DNA of 64,000 bases from Mycolicibacterium anyangense (GTDB lineage Bacteria > Actinomycetota > Actinomycetes > Mycobacteriales > Mycobacteriaceae). The position numbers and the translations under genes are program-made. The notes under the pieces are model-generated. The model made no database searches and was not told the origin of the DNA. It was given only the letters and a program-made list of their open reading frames with translations. The stretch covers positions 1,116,001 through 1,180,000 of the forward strand of contig NZ_AP022620.1 in assembly GCF_010731855.1 (NCBI RefSeq), written 5' to 3'. Below are positions 1 to 12,421 of this stretch, one piece after another (the stretch's first letter is position 1; each line of letters opens with the position of its first letter).

Positions 1-447
1 GTCGGCCCGGTGCGAGACCTCGTGGCGGCCTCCGGCCTCGACGTCGGCCCGCCGCCCACTGACCTTTATCACTCGGTCGCCGCACTGGACCTCGACACCG
101 TCCTCGATGTCGACGCCGGTGCCGCCGAACTCCTCTACCGGGCGTTGTACGCGGGCGGTTTCGCCCTGACAACCGTTCTGGCCCAAGGACATCCGGTGCT
201 CTGGCCCGAGCACCTCGACGTCGCCGCCACACAGGACGAGGTCAACTACGGGGTGTCGGCCGGCGACGACAGCCACCCGCTGCCGTACGCCTATGTCGGG
301 CCCTGGGATTTCGCCGCCAACCCGCGCACGGGGCCGCTGTGGAACGCTGCCTTCGGGGCGCTGTACCCGCTGGACGCCGATGCCGACATCAACGACCTGG
401 CCGCCGAGATCGCCGATTTCTTCCGTGCTGCACAGGCAAATCTGTAG
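1..447 (+). CDS. Hypothetical protein, 3' part (5' end outside window)
   Basis: The reading frame is open from the first base, so the gene probably starts upstream; a GTG at position 10 would give 145 residues. I do not recognise the family. The visible part is acidic and soluble, with no membrane segment or signal peptide, and is rich in Asp, Ala and aromatic residues, including a WPEHLD stretch and a YVGPWDF stretch. It ends 20 bases before the sigma-factor gene on the same strand, so it may be co-transcribed with it. That it is a coding region is likely; its function is unknown. Confidence 0.6.
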   Translation, partial: VGPVRDLVAASGLDVGPPPTDLYHSVAALDLDTVLDVDAGAAELLYRALYAGGFALTTVLAQGHPVLWPEHLDVAATQDEVNYGVSAGDDSHPLPYAYVGPWDFAANPRTGPLWNAAFGALYPLDADADINDLAAEIADFFRAAQANL

Positions 448-467
448 GCGGCTAGCATCTGCAGTCG

Positions 468-1100
468 ATGGCGGCTGCGGCGGACGAATCAGAGGTGATC
501 GCGGCGCTGCGCGCCCGCGACGAGCTGGTGTTCGCCACGTTGGTCGACGAGCACACCCCGGCGCTGCTACGGGTTGCCCGCGGTTATGTGCCCAGCCGCG
601 AGATCGCCGAAGAAGTGGTCCAGGAAACGTGGATCGCTCTGGTGAAGGGCATCGACAAGTTCGAAGGCCGCTCCTCGCTGCGCACCTGGCTGTTCGCCGT
701 CCTGATCAACATCGCCAAGGCCCGCGGGATCCGGGAGCGGCGCAGTGACGACGCCGAGATCGCCGCGTTCACCGGCGGAACCGTCGAGTCCTCCCGGTTC
801 CGGCCACCGGGGGACCGGTGGGCCGGTCACTGGAAGAGCGGAGAGCAACCGGCGCCGTTCCCGGAGACCCCCGAAGGGTCGGTCCTGGGCCGTGAGCTCG
901 CCGACGTGGCCCGGGCCGAGCTGGACAAGCTGCCGCAGCGGCAACGACAGGTGGTGACCATGCGCGACATGCTCGGCTTCGATTCGAACGAGGTGTGCGA
1001 ACTGCTCGAGATCAGCGCCGCCAATCAGCGGGTGTTGCTGCACCGCGGCCGGGCCGCCGTGCGCCAAGCCCTCGAGGCCTATCTGGCGGAGCGCTCATGA
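468..1100 (+). CDS. ECF-type RNA polymerase sigma factor
   Basis: A 210-residue sigma-70-family factor of the extracytoplasmic-function group, expected to direct RNA polymerase to a small stress regulon. Region 2 spans about residues 20-90 (helices with EEVVQETW and a FEGRSSLRTWLF segment that matches the region 2.3-2.4 type). Region 4 spans about 145-200, with LPQRQRQVVTMRD and a helix-turn-helix near EVCELLEIS. A linker of about 50 residues rich in Pro and Gly joins them. The stop codon overlaps the start of a zinc-finger anti-sigma gene (ATGA), the usual sigma/anti-sigma arrangement implying translational coupling. The start is the ATG at 468, with no strong Shine-Dalgarno, so the message may be leaderless. 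The specific ECF subgroup is not assigned. Confidence 0.9.
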   Translation: MAAAADESEVIAALRARDELVFATLVDEHTPALLRVARGYVPSREIAEEVVQETWIALVKGIDKFEGRSSLRTWLFAVLINIAKARGIRERRSDDAEIAAFTGGTVESSRFRPPGDRWAGHWKSGEQPAPFPETPEGSVLGRELADVARAELDKLPQRQRQVVTMRDMLGFDSNEVCELLEISAANQRVLLHRGRAAVRQALEAYLAERS

Positions 1101-1345
1101 CCGCCCCGGTGACTCCGCTCAACTGCGATGAGCTGGTGGAACTGGTCACCGCCTACCTCGATGGCGCCCTTGACCCCGACACCCGCGCCCGCTTCGACCT
1201 GCACCTCGCCGAGTGCGACGGCTGCGAGAGCTACCTCCAGCAGTTCCGGGGCACCGTCGACACGCTGGGCCGCCTCGAGCGCGACGATCTCGACCCCGGC
1301 TTCCGCGATCGTCTGATGCAGGCCTTCCGCGACTTCGAGACCTGA
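1097..1345 (+). CDS. Zinc-finger (ZAS-type) anti-sigma factor
   Basis: An 82-residue protein starting at an ATG that overlaps the sigma-factor stop. It carries the HxxxCxxC signature of the zinc-binding anti-sigma domain (HLAECDGC, about residues 35-42) preceded by the conserved helix CDELVELVTAYLDG. Proteins of this type sequester their cognate ECF sigma and release it on oxidative or other stress when the zinc site is altered. There is no transmembrane segment, so this one is cytoplasmic, like RshA-type factors. The partner is almost certainly the preceding gene; the signal sensed cannot be read from the sequence. Confidence 0.88.
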   Translation: MTAPVTPLNCDELVELVTAYLDGALDPDTRARFDLHLAECDGCESYLQQFRGTVDTLGRLERDDLDPGFRDRLMQAFRDFET

Positions 1346-1383
1346 GGGAATGCCGCGCGCCGCGGTGGGTGTTGACTTGGCTC

Positions 1384-2502
1384 ATGGTGGACGACGCACG
1401 ACTGCAGCAACTGTTCGCGCCGTTGACGATCGGATCGCTGAGCTTGCGGAACCGGTTCGCGATGGCCCCGATGACCCGCGGGGCCTCGCCGGGCGGCGTG
1501 CCGGGCCCCGATGTGGCGGCGTACTACGGGCGACGCGCAGCCGGCGGAACCGCGCTCATCATCACCGAGGGAATCCGCATGCCGCACCCCGCGGCCGGCT
1601 GGCCCGAGGCCATCCCCGAACTCGACGGTGCCGAGGTTGTGCGCGGGTGGCGCGCGGTGACCGACGCGGTACATGCCGAGGGGGCCACCATCGCCGCGCA
1701 GCTGTGGCATCAGGGCGTGGCCCGCGGTGTGCACGACGGTGACACCGCCGAGCAGACGCCGGTCAGTCCCTCCGGGCTCGACGTGACCGGCAACCCGGTC
1801 GGCCGCGCGCTGAGCACCGAGGAACTGCCCGCGGTGGCGCAGGCTTTCGCGCTTGGTGCCCGCAACGCTCGCGAGGCCGGATTCGACGCCGTGGAGATCC
1901 ACGGCGCCCACGGGTATCTGCTCGACCAATTCCTCTGGGCCGAAACCAATCGCCGTACCGACGGCTACGGCGGCTCACTGCAGGCCCGCACCCGGTTCCC
2001 GGCCGAGGTCGTCGCCGCCGTGCGGGCCGCGGTCGGACCGGGCTTCCCGATCATCTACCGCTTCTCGCAGTGGAAGATGAACCGCTACGACGCCACGATC
2101 GCCGACACCCCGGCCGAACTCGAACAGGTGCTGGCCCCGCTGGTCGACGCCGGTGTCGACGTGCTGCACCCGTCCACCCGTCGGCACTACCTGCCCGGCT
2201 TCGAAGACGAGGACCCGCATCTGAGCCTGGCCGGGTGGACCAAGAAGCTCACCGGACTGCCGGTCATCGCCGTCGGATCGGTGGGGCTGGAAACCGAGTT
2301 CAAGCCCGGCGGGCCCGGCGGGCCTATCCTGCCTGCCCCCGTCGACCGGCTTCTCGACCAGTTCGAGGCCGGTGAGTTCGACATCATCGCCGTCGGGCGT
2401 GCGCTGCTCGCCGACCCCGCCTGGGTCAACCACCTGCGCGACGGCGCGCTCGGCGAGTTCGGCGGATTCGATGCGGCGGCAGCGCTGTCCCGTTTGTACT
2501 GA
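1384..2502 (+). CDS. Old Yellow Enzyme family NADH:flavin oxidoreductase
   Basis: A 372-residue FMN-dependent TIM-barrel oxidoreductase. The N-terminal MAPMTRG motif, the AQLWHQG strand and the central HGAHGYLLDQFL followed by NRRTDGYGGS are diagnostic of the OYE family; the end of the barrel carries the IIAVGRALLADPAW phosphate-binding segment. Enzymes of this family reduce activated C=C bonds of enones with NAD(P)H; the physiological substrate is unknown. The start chosen is the ATG at 1384, where the conserved N-terminus begins; a longer upstream extension would overlap the anti-sigma gene. It lies 38 bases after the anti-sigma gene and may belong to the stress regulon, which is an inference from position only. 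Confidence 0.92.
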   Translation: MVDDARLQQLFAPLTIGSLSLRNRFAMAPMTRGASPGGVPGPDVAAYYGRRAAGGTALIITEGIRMPHPAAGWPEAIPELDGAEVVRGWRAVTDAVHAEGATIAAQLWHQGVARGVHDGDTAEQTPVSPSGLDVTGNPVGRALSTEELPAVAQAFALGARNAREAGFDAVEIHGAHGYLLDQFLWAETNRRTDGYGGSLQARTRFPAEVVAAVRAAVGPGFPIIYRFSQWKMNRYDATIADTPAELEQVLAPLVDAGVDVLHPSTRRHYLPGFEDEDPHLSLAGWTKKLTGLPVIAVGSVGLETEFKPGGPGGPILPAPVDRLLDQFEAGEFDIIAVGRALLADPAWVNHLRDGALGEFGGFDAAAALSRLY

Positions 2503-2546
2503 ACCCGGCAGGGAACAGACAGCCTTACTCCGACGTTAGGACTTTC

Positions 2547-2909
2547 GTGGCTACTCAAGACCTCACCGCAGACCAGTTCAACGACACCATCACCGGGAAC
2601 GACATCGTGCTCGTCGATTTCTGGGCCTCGTGGTGTGGTCCGTGCCGCGCGTTCGCGCCGACGTTCTCCGCATCCTCCGAGAAGCACCCTGACGTGGTGT
2701 TCGCCAAGGTCGACACCGAGGCCGAGCAGCAGCTCGCCGCGGCCGCCGAGATCCGCTCCATCCCGACGCTGATGGCGTTCAAGAAGGGCAAGCTGATCTT
2801 CAACCAGGCCGGTGCGCTGCCGCCCGCCGCGCTGGAGGACCTGATCCGGCAGGTCAAGGAGTTCGACGTCGACGCAGCGGTGGCCCAGTCCCAGTCAGAG
2901 GACGTCTGA
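2547..2909 (+). CDS. trxB1: Thioredoxin
   Basis: A 120-residue thioredoxin with the redox motif WCGPC at about residues 30-34, preceded by VDFWAS, and with the conserved cis-proline segment IPTLMAF. The start is a GTG, and the first residues match the usual thioredoxin N-terminus. It reduces protein disulfides with electrons from thioredoxin reductase in the cytoplasm. A short acidic C-terminal tail extends beyond the fold. The position immediately before an EchA12-like gene matches M. tuberculosis Rv1471-Rv1472, which supports the trxB1 name. Confidence 0.93.
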   Translation: MATQDLTADQFNDTITGNDIVLVDFWASWCGPCRAFAPTFSASSEKHPDVVFAKVDTEAEQQLAAAAEIRSIPTLMAFKKGKLIFNQAGALPPAALEDLIRQVKEFDVDAAVAQSQSEDV

Positions 2910-2943
2910 GCTTTCCCGCCCCTGCACGCGATAGCGTGCAACG

Positions 2944-3765
2944 GTGATTCGTGACACAGGTTTTGTCCTCGTCGAGCACCCGCAGCCGCACGTCGCTCTT
3001 GTCACCCTGAACCGCCCCGAGCGGATGAACTCGATGGCGTTCGACGTCATGGTCCCGCTCAAAGAGGTACTCACCGAGCTCACCTACGACAACTCGGTGC
3101 GCGTGGTCGTCCTGACCGGCGCAGGCCGCGGCTTCTCGTCGGGCGCCGACCACAAGTCGGCCGGATCGGTGCCGCACGTCTCCGGTCTGACCCGGCCGTC
3201 CTATGGACTGCGCTCGATGGAACTGCTCGACGATGTGATTCTGGCCATCCGCAGGCTGCATCAGCCGGTCATCGCCGCGGTCAACGGCGCGGCGATCGGT
3301 GGCGGGCTGTGCCTGGCACTGGCCGCCGACATCCGGGTCGCCGCCGGTGATGCGTACTTCCGCGCCGCCGGGATCAACAACGGCCTGACCGCCAGCGAAC
3401 TGGGCCTCAGTTACCTGCTACCTCGGGCGATCGGCTCGTCGCGGGCCTTCGAGATCATGCTCACCGGTCGCGACGTGGACGCCCAGGAGGCCGAACGAAT
3501 CGGTCTGGTGTCCAAGCAGGTGCCGGCCGAGGAGCTGCTGCCGACCTGTTACGAGATCGCCGGGCGGATCGCCGGGTTCTCCCGGCCCGGCACCGAACTG
3601 ACCAAGCGGACGCTGTGGACGGGTCTGGACGCCAGTACCCTAGAGGGGCACATGCAGGCCGAGGGCCTCGGGCAGCTCTACGTTCGCCTGCTCACCGCCA
3701 ACTTCGAAGAGGCGGTTGCCGCGCGCGCCGAGAAGCGGGCCCCGGTCTTCACCGACGAGAAGTAA
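2944..3765 (+). CDS. echA12: Enoyl-CoA hydratase/isomerase family protein (EchA12-like)
   Basis: A 273-residue crotonase-fold protein beginning at GTG. The oxyanion-hole strands are visible as GRGFSSGADHK (about residues 60-70) and AAVNGAAIGGGLCLALAADIRVA (about 110-130, the family signature). Members act on CoA thioesters, usually hydrating or isomerising enoyl-CoA in fatty-acid or sterol breakdown; the second acidic catalytic residue of classical hydratases is not obvious, so the exact reaction is uncertain. It sits between thioredoxin and an ABC-F gene, as echA12 does in M. tuberculosis. Confidence 0.88.
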   Translation: MIRDTGFVLVEHPQPHVALVTLNRPERMNSMAFDVMVPLKEVLTELTYDNSVRVVVLTGAGRGFSSGADHKSAGSVPHVSGLTRPSYGLRSMELLDDVILAIRRLHQPVIAAVNGAAIGGGLCLALAADIRVAAGDAYFRAAGINNGLTASELGLSYLLPRAIGSSRAFEIMLTGRDVDAQEAERIGLVSKQVPAEELLPTCYEIAGRIAGFSRPGTELTKRTLWTGLDASTLEGHMQAEGLGQLYVRLLTANFEEAVAARAEKRAPVFTDEK

Positions 3766-3816
3766 GCCCTCGGGGGCACGAGCGCCGCGACCCGGGGAGG
3801 TACAGGAGGTAGCAGC

Positions 3817-5454
<1,638 letters not shown>

Positions 5455-5553
5455 CACACGGCCACAAACCATTTCGGTGATTCCGGCCATATCGCCGACG
5501 GGCACTCCTACGCTGTGGAGCAGCGGGGGCCAGCTCGACCGGGGAGGGTGTTG

Positions 5554-5745
5554 ATGAGGAAGCCCAATCAAGCTCGCGATCAACTGCTGAACGACTTGCG
5601 GCACGCGTACGAGGGTGGTGCCAGCATCCGAACCCTGGTGGCGTCCACCGGCCGTTCGTACGGCTCGATCCACGCCATGCTGCGGGAGTCGGGCACCGCG
5701 ATGCGCAGCCGCGGTGGCCCCAACCACCGCAGCCGCGTTCGCTAG
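5554..5745 (+). CDS. Small helix-turn-helix protein (Rv1473A-like)
   Basis: A 63-residue basic protein. Residues 25-50 (TLVASTGRSYGSIHAMLRE) form a helix-turn-helix like those of small actinobacterial regulators. The start is placed at the ATG at 5554 because GGGGAGG at 5541-5547 is correctly spaced; an upstream GTG at 5515 would read through the Shine-Dalgarno. Its size and place, between the ABC-F gene and the convergent TetR gene, match M. tuberculosis Rv1473A. Its stop codon abuts the TetR stop codon with no gap. DNA targets are unknown. Confidence 0.8.
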   Translation: MRKPNQARDQLLNDLRHAYEGGASIRTLVASTGRSYGSIHAMLRESGTAMRSRGGPNHRSRVR

Positions 5746-6309
5746 TCAGGGCTGCCGAACGGATTCCTCGACGACGTCGAGCACCGCGGACAGCCGCGCC
5801 GGGTCCTCGCCTGCCGCCAGCCGGGCCACCAGCCCGTCGAGCACCAAATCCAGGTAGCACTGCAGCACATCGCGCGGCACGTCATCACGCAGCCGGCCGG
5901 CCTGCTTCTGCCGGTGCAGCCGGTCGCTGGTGGCTGCCGACAACTCCGCTGAGCGCTCAGCCCACCCCCGGTTGAACACCGGATCGTTGCGCAGCTTGCG
6001 GGCGATCTCCAGCCGTGTGGCCAGCCAATCGAATTGGTCTGGCGCAGCAAGCATTTCGCGCATGACCTGGATCAGCCCCTCGCGGGAGGCCACCTCGGCC
6101 ATCCGCTCGGCGTCCTCCCGGGCCAGCTCGAAGAACAACGTGTCCTTGTCGCGGAAGTGGTGAAAGATCGCACCACGCGACAGGCCGATGGTCTGCTCGA
6201 GCCGGCGCACCGTCGCCTTGTCGTACCCGTACTGGGCGAAGCAGCGCCGTGCACCGTCGAGGATCTGGCGGCGGCGAGCCGCCAGATGATCCTCGCTGAC
6301 CCGGGGCAT
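5746..6309 (-). CDS. acnR: TetR-family repressor of aconitase (AcnR-like)
   Basis: A 187-residue TetR regulator. The N-terminal helix-turn-helix is clear (residues about 10-55: ILDGARRCFAQYGYDKATVRRLEQTIGLSRGAIFHHF in shortened form: RRCFAQYG, VRRLEQ, GLSRGAIFHHF). It is transcribed in the same direction as acn, starting 24 bases after the acn stop, so the two probably form one transcript. In Corynebacterium AcnR represses acn, and the M. tuberculosis counterpart Rv1474c has the same arrangement. A matching operator candidate lies upstream of acn at 9212-9227. The ligand is not evident from the sequence. Confidence 0.9.
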   Translation of the reverse strand: MPRVSEDHLAARRRQILDGARRCFAQYGYDKATVRRLEQTIGLSRGAIFHHFRDKDTLFFELAREDAERMAEVASREGLIQVMREMLAAPDQFDWLATRLEIARKLRNDPVFNRGWAERSAELSAATSDRLHRQKQAGRLRDDVPRDVLQCYLDLVLDGLVARLAAGEDPARLSAVLDVVEESVRQP

Positions 6310-6333
6310 CTCCTGGTCCGACCGCTGGCCGGG

Positions 6334-9207
<2,874 letters not shown>

Positions 9208-9211
9208 CTAA

Positions 9212-9227
9212 CAGTACGGTTGTCCTG
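9212..9227. promoter_or_regulatory. Candidate AcnR operator upstream of acn
   Basis: The 16-mer CAGTAC-GGTT-GTCCTG lies 62 bases upstream of the acn start, in the divergent region between acn and the next gene. It fits the imperfect inverted repeat described for corynebacterial AcnR (CAGNAC, four bases, GTACTG, as I recall it) with one mismatch in the right half. Binding is an inference from this match and from the adjacent acnR gene. Confidence 0.55.
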
Positions 9228-9337
9228 CAAAGCGGGCGGACCCCTGGCCGGTCCCGGCGGGGGTGCCTGGTACCAGTCTTGTCGCACTCGGCGCGTGCTG
9301 CCACCCCTGTCGGTGCCGCGCGGTACGGTCTGGGATC

Positions 9338-9901
9338 GTGACGATTCCGCACGCGCCGACATATATACCGGTGGATGTGTGCAGCACCGTGGGCCTGGCC
9401 CCGGCTACGCCGCTCGAGCAGTGCATGGCCGCTGTGCAGTCCGAGGTCGCCAAGGGCGGGGTGGCCGCCCCGGCCGCCGACGTGGCGGGCCTGCAGAAGA
9501 TCGTGACCGCGGCCAAGGAGAACGGCATCGACCTCAAGGTCGTGGTGATGCCGACCAGTCCGCCGATCGACACCCCGTTGCGGGACGTCGCCACCGAGAT
9601 CGGCCACGCCAACCCCGGTTCGACGGTGCTGGTGCTGAGCCCGGGATGGGCCGGTACCTACAGCACCACGTTCGACCGGGTGCTCCTCGAAGCCGGCCAG
9701 GATGTGGCCAAGACGGCGCCCAACCCGGTGGTCGGAACCCAGGCATTCGTCGACCAGTTACAAACGCCCGATTTCCCCTGGATGGGATTAACGATCGGAT
9801 TGGTCATCGGGGTCGCCGCAGCGGCGGTTTTGACCCGAGTTCTGCAGCGTCGCGTTGCGCGCGCGTCAAATGCCGAAACCCCGGGTGAACTGGCGAAATA
9901 G
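9338..9901 (+). CDS. Rv1476-family membrane protein (DUF6676-type)
   Basis: A 187-residue protein with an Ala/Val-rich extracytoplasmic-type domain of about 150 residues and one membrane segment near residues 148-170 (GLTIGLVIGVAAAAVL), followed by a short basic tail (RVLQRRVARAS). The GTG at 9338 is chosen because the conserved VTIPHAPTYIP-like N-terminus begins there; the longer frame would have a Cys/Arg-rich extension that looks non-coding. It lies between acn and ripA as in M. tuberculosis. It has no assigned biochemical role; topology suggests a C-terminally anchored membrane protein. Confidence 0.82.
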   Translation: MTIPHAPTYIPVDVCSTVGLAPATPLEQCMAAVQSEVAKGGVAAPAADVAGLQKIVTAAKENGIDLKVVVMPTSPPIDTPLRDVATEIGHANPGSTVLVLSPGWAGTYSTTFDRVLLEAGQDVAKTAPNPVVGTQAFVDQLQTPDFPWMGLTIGLVIGVAAAAVLTRVLQRRVARASNAETPGELAK

Positions 9902-9975
9902 CCAACCCTGGCAAATCAATAAGATTACTTTTCGGCAACATCCCGCAAATGACAAACATGTAATTCTTGCGCGAA

Positions 9976-10065
9976 GTTTCTCTTGCGACAAATGTGACGT
10001 ACGGTGCAACTGTCGCCATTGTTATTGATGTGACTGATGTGACATCTGTTACTGGCGTGACTGTG
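9976..10065 (+). repeat. 9-nt-phased GTnAC repeat array upstream of ripA
   Basis: Starting at 9976, ten successive 9-base units each begin with G. Units at 9994, 10030, 10039 and 10057 begin GTGAC, the one at 10048 begins GTTAC, 10021 begins GTTAT, 9985 begins GCGAC, 10012 begins GTCGC and 9976 begins GTTTC; only the unit at 10003 departs (GGTGC). The array ends about 30 bases before the ripA ATG. Such phased direct repeats resemble multi-site response-regulator operators. MtrA is the obvious candidate since it is reported to control ripA and to bind 9-mer direct repeats; that link is inference. Confidence 0.65.
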
Positions 10066-10093
10066 TGTGGGAAACGAAGGGGACCAGAGTCGC

Positions 10094-11560
10094 ATGAGAC
10101 GTACCGATCACGGCTCTCTTGTCCAGCCGGCCGTCCGTTTCACGAAACCGATGTGCCCGCTGGTGCTCAGCATCGCCCTGGTGGTGAGCACGCCCGGGCT
10201 GGCGCACGCCGAGCCGAGCCAGGGCCCCACCTCGCTGGCCGCATTGATCGCCGACGTCGCGTCGGCCAACCAGCGTCTCGACGACATCGGTGCCCAGGTC
10301 CAGCAGCAGCAGGAGAGCGTCAACAAGGCGATCGTCAGCGTCCAGGACGCCCGTGACGCCGCTGCGACCGCCCAGCAGCAGGTCAGCGCCAGCCAGGACG
10401 ACGTCAAAGCCGCCGACGCCGCGATCGGCGCCGCCCAGAAGCGGTTCGACACGTTCGCCGCCGCCAGCTATATCAACGGCCCGTCAGCCTCGCTGGTGAT
10501 GGCGTCCGACCCGGACCAGATCATCTCCGGCGCCGCGGCCAACCAGACGCTGGCCATGAGCGCCGAGCAGGTGATGACCGACCTGCAGCGAGCCCGCACC
10601 GAAGTGGTGAACAAGGAGTCCGCCGCCCGGCTGGCCAAGCAGAAGGCCGACCAGGCCGTGGTGGACGCCGAAGCCAGCCAGACCGCGGCCGTCACCGCGC
10701 TGACCGAGGCCCAGCAGACGTTCAAGGCGCAGCAGGCCGAGATCAACCGGCTGGCCGCCGAGCGCAAGACGGCGCAGGACAAGCTCGACGCCGCCCGTCA
10801 GTGGTCGGCGCCGGCCGGCCCGCCGGCGGCCGTTCCTGCTGCCGCCCCGCAGGCTGCGTCGCCGGGTGCGGGCGGGTCGGGGGACCGGTGGGATCCGGCC
10901 GCGCCGGGTTCTGCCGCCGCACCCGGCGACGCGAAAGTGCCGTACGGCAAGGCCTCCGAGTGGGACCTGACCCTGCCCGCGGTGCCCAGCGCCTTCGTCT
11001 CCGGCGATCCGGTCCAGATCATCAACGCGATCCTGCAGATCGCCTCGAGTTCGCTGCAGACCACCCAGCAGCTCGGGAAGAGCTTCTTGCAGAAGCTCGG
11101 CATCCTCAAGCCTGACGACACCGGGATCACCAACGGCGCGATCCCCTATGTCTACGGTCAGCAAGCCTCGGAGTACGTCATCAGGCGCGCCATGGGTGTG
11201 ATCGGCACGCCGTACTCCTGGGGCGGTGGCACCGCCAACGGGCCGAGCAACGGTATCGACAGCGGTGCGGGCACCGTCGGATTCGACTGCTCCGGGCTGA
11301 TTCTCTACGCGTTCGCGGGGGTGGGCATCAAGCTGCCGCACTACTCGGGTTCGCAGTACAACATGGGCCGCAAGATCCCGTCGGCCGAGATGCGTCGCGG
11401 CGACGTGATCTTCTACGGCCCGGGCGGCAGCCAGCACGTCACCCTCTACCTGGGCAACGGCCAGATGCTCGAGGCGCCCTACACCGGATCCACGGTGAAG
11501 GTCTCACCGGTCCGCACCAGTGGCATGACGCCCTATGTGATCCGCTACATCGAATACTGA
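10094..11560 (+). CDS. ripA: Peptidoglycan DL-endopeptidase RipA (NlpC/P60)
   Basis: A 488-residue secreted hydrolase that cuts the D-Glu-meso-DAP bond of peptidoglycan stems and is needed for daughter-cell separation. A signal peptide spans about residues 20-40 (PLVLSIALVVSTPGLAHA). Residues 45-240 form an Ala/Gln-rich coiled coil that acts as the inhibitory lid in this family, followed by a Pro/Ala linker and the NlpC/P60 domain (about 360-488). Catalytic residues are C399 (GFDCSGL), H448 (GSQHVTLYLG) and E460, with the same spacing as C383, H432 and E444 of the M. tuberculosis enzyme. The start is the ATG at 10094, matching the conserved MRR N-terminus, behind AAGGGG. The gene pairs with ripB 13 bases downstream. 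Confidence 0.96.
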   Translation: MRRTDHGSLVQPAVRFTKPMCPLVLSIALVVSTPGLAHAEPSQGPTSLAALIADVASANQRLDDIGAQVQQQQESVNKAIVSVQDARDAAATAQQQVSASQDDVKAADAAIGAAQKRFDTFAAASYINGPSASLVMASDPDQIISGAAANQTLAMSAEQVMTDLQRARTEVVNKESAARLAKQKADQAVVDAEASQTAAVTALTEAQQTFKAQQAEINRLAAERKTAQDKLDAARQWSAPAGPPAAVPAAAPQAASPGAGGSGDRWDPAAPGSAAAPGDAKVPYGKASEWDLTLPAVPSAFVSGDPVQIINAILQIASSSLQTTQQLGKSFLQKLGILKPDDTGITNGAIPYVYGQQASEYVIRRAMGVIGTPYSWGGGTANGPSNGIDSGAGTVGFDCSGLILYAFAGVGIKLPHYSGSQYNMGRKIPSAEMRRGDVIFYGPGGSQHVTLYLGNGQMLEAPYTGSTVKVSPVRTSGMTPYVIRYIEY

Positions 11561-11573
11561 CGGAGTACTTTTC

Positions 11574-12269
11574 ATGTCGCGCAATGTTTCTCGATGCCTA
11601 CAGGCGATCGGGGCCGTCCTGACCGCGGTGGTGCTGGCGTTCCCCTTCGCCAGCCCCGCCCAGGCCGACCCGGGTCAGTGGGATCCGACATTGCCCAAGA
11701 TTCTCAGTGCCGGCGCCCCGGGTGACCCGGTCGCCATGGCCAACGCCTCGCTGCAGGTGACCCAGCAGGCCGCCCAGGCCACGATGGACCTCGGCCGCAA
11801 GTTCCTGGCCGGGCTCGGTTTCGGTGGCGGATCGACCGCCGCACTGCCCGGCGGCCGCGTGCAGGGTCCGCAGGCCATCGAGTACGTGATCGCCCGCGGC
11901 GCGTCCCAACGCGGGGTGCCCTACTCCTGGGGCGGTGGCGCCATCAACGGGCCCAGCGCCGGCGTCGAACAGGACGCGGGCAAGATCGGCTACGACTGCT
12001 CGGGCTTCGTGCGCTACGCCTTCGCCGGCGTCGGCGTCCTGCTGCCCAAGTACTCCGGCGACCAGTACAACGCCGGGCGGCACGTCTCACCGTCCCAGGC
12101 CAAGCGTGGCGACCTGATCTTCTACGGCCCCGAGGGCACCCAGCACGTCACCATCTATCTGGGCAACGGCCAGATGCTGGAGGCGTCGTCGGCCGCCGGC
12201 CAGGTCACCGTCAGCCCGGTCCGCACCGCGGGCATGACGCCGTACCTGACGCGCATCATCGAGACCTAG
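11574..12269 (+). CDS. ripB: Peptidoglycan endopeptidase RipB (NlpC/P60)
   Basis: A 231-residue paralogue of RipA without the coiled-coil lid. It has a signal peptide (about residues 8-31, ending SPAQA before DPGQWDP), then a short linker and the NlpC/P60 domain from about residue 105. The catalytic residues C142 (YDCSGF), H191 (GTQHVT) and E203 keep the RipA spacing. The repeated block WDPTLPKI and the closing MTPYLTRIIE mirror RipA, showing duplication. It probably shares the ripA transcript and acts with RipA in septal peptidoglycan turnover. Confidence 0.95.
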   Translation: MSRNVSRCLQAIGAVLTAVVLAFPFASPAQADPGQWDPTLPKILSAGAPGDPVAMANASLQVTQQAAQATMDLGRKFLAGLGFGGGSTAALPGGRVQGPQAIEYVIARGASQRGVPYSWGGGAINGPSAGVEQDAGKIGYDCSGFVRYAFAGVGVLLPKYSGDQYNAGRHVSPSQAKRGDLIFYGPEGTQHVTIYLGNGQMLEASSAAGQVTVSPVRTAGMTPYLTRIIET

Positions 12270-12421
12270 AAGTCCGGCGGTCTGCGGCGGCTCCCGAGCG
12301 CGGCCGACGCGCCAGCAAGCGGGCACGTCGACGGATTCAGAAACGCCTGGAATAGTTGTCTCAGGGCGCGGCCGTGCACATCGGTGGCGCCCGAGGAATC
12401 CAACAGCTGTGGAGGAAGTTG

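Noticed and set aside
9967..10093. Possible upstream ORF encoding a VTDVTSVTGVTV repeat before ripA
   Set aside because: The frame runs out of phase through ripA and turns into Arg/Pro/Gly-rich nonsense; the period is better explained as a DNA repeat. I also looked for a ydaO-type riboswitch and saw no conserved core.
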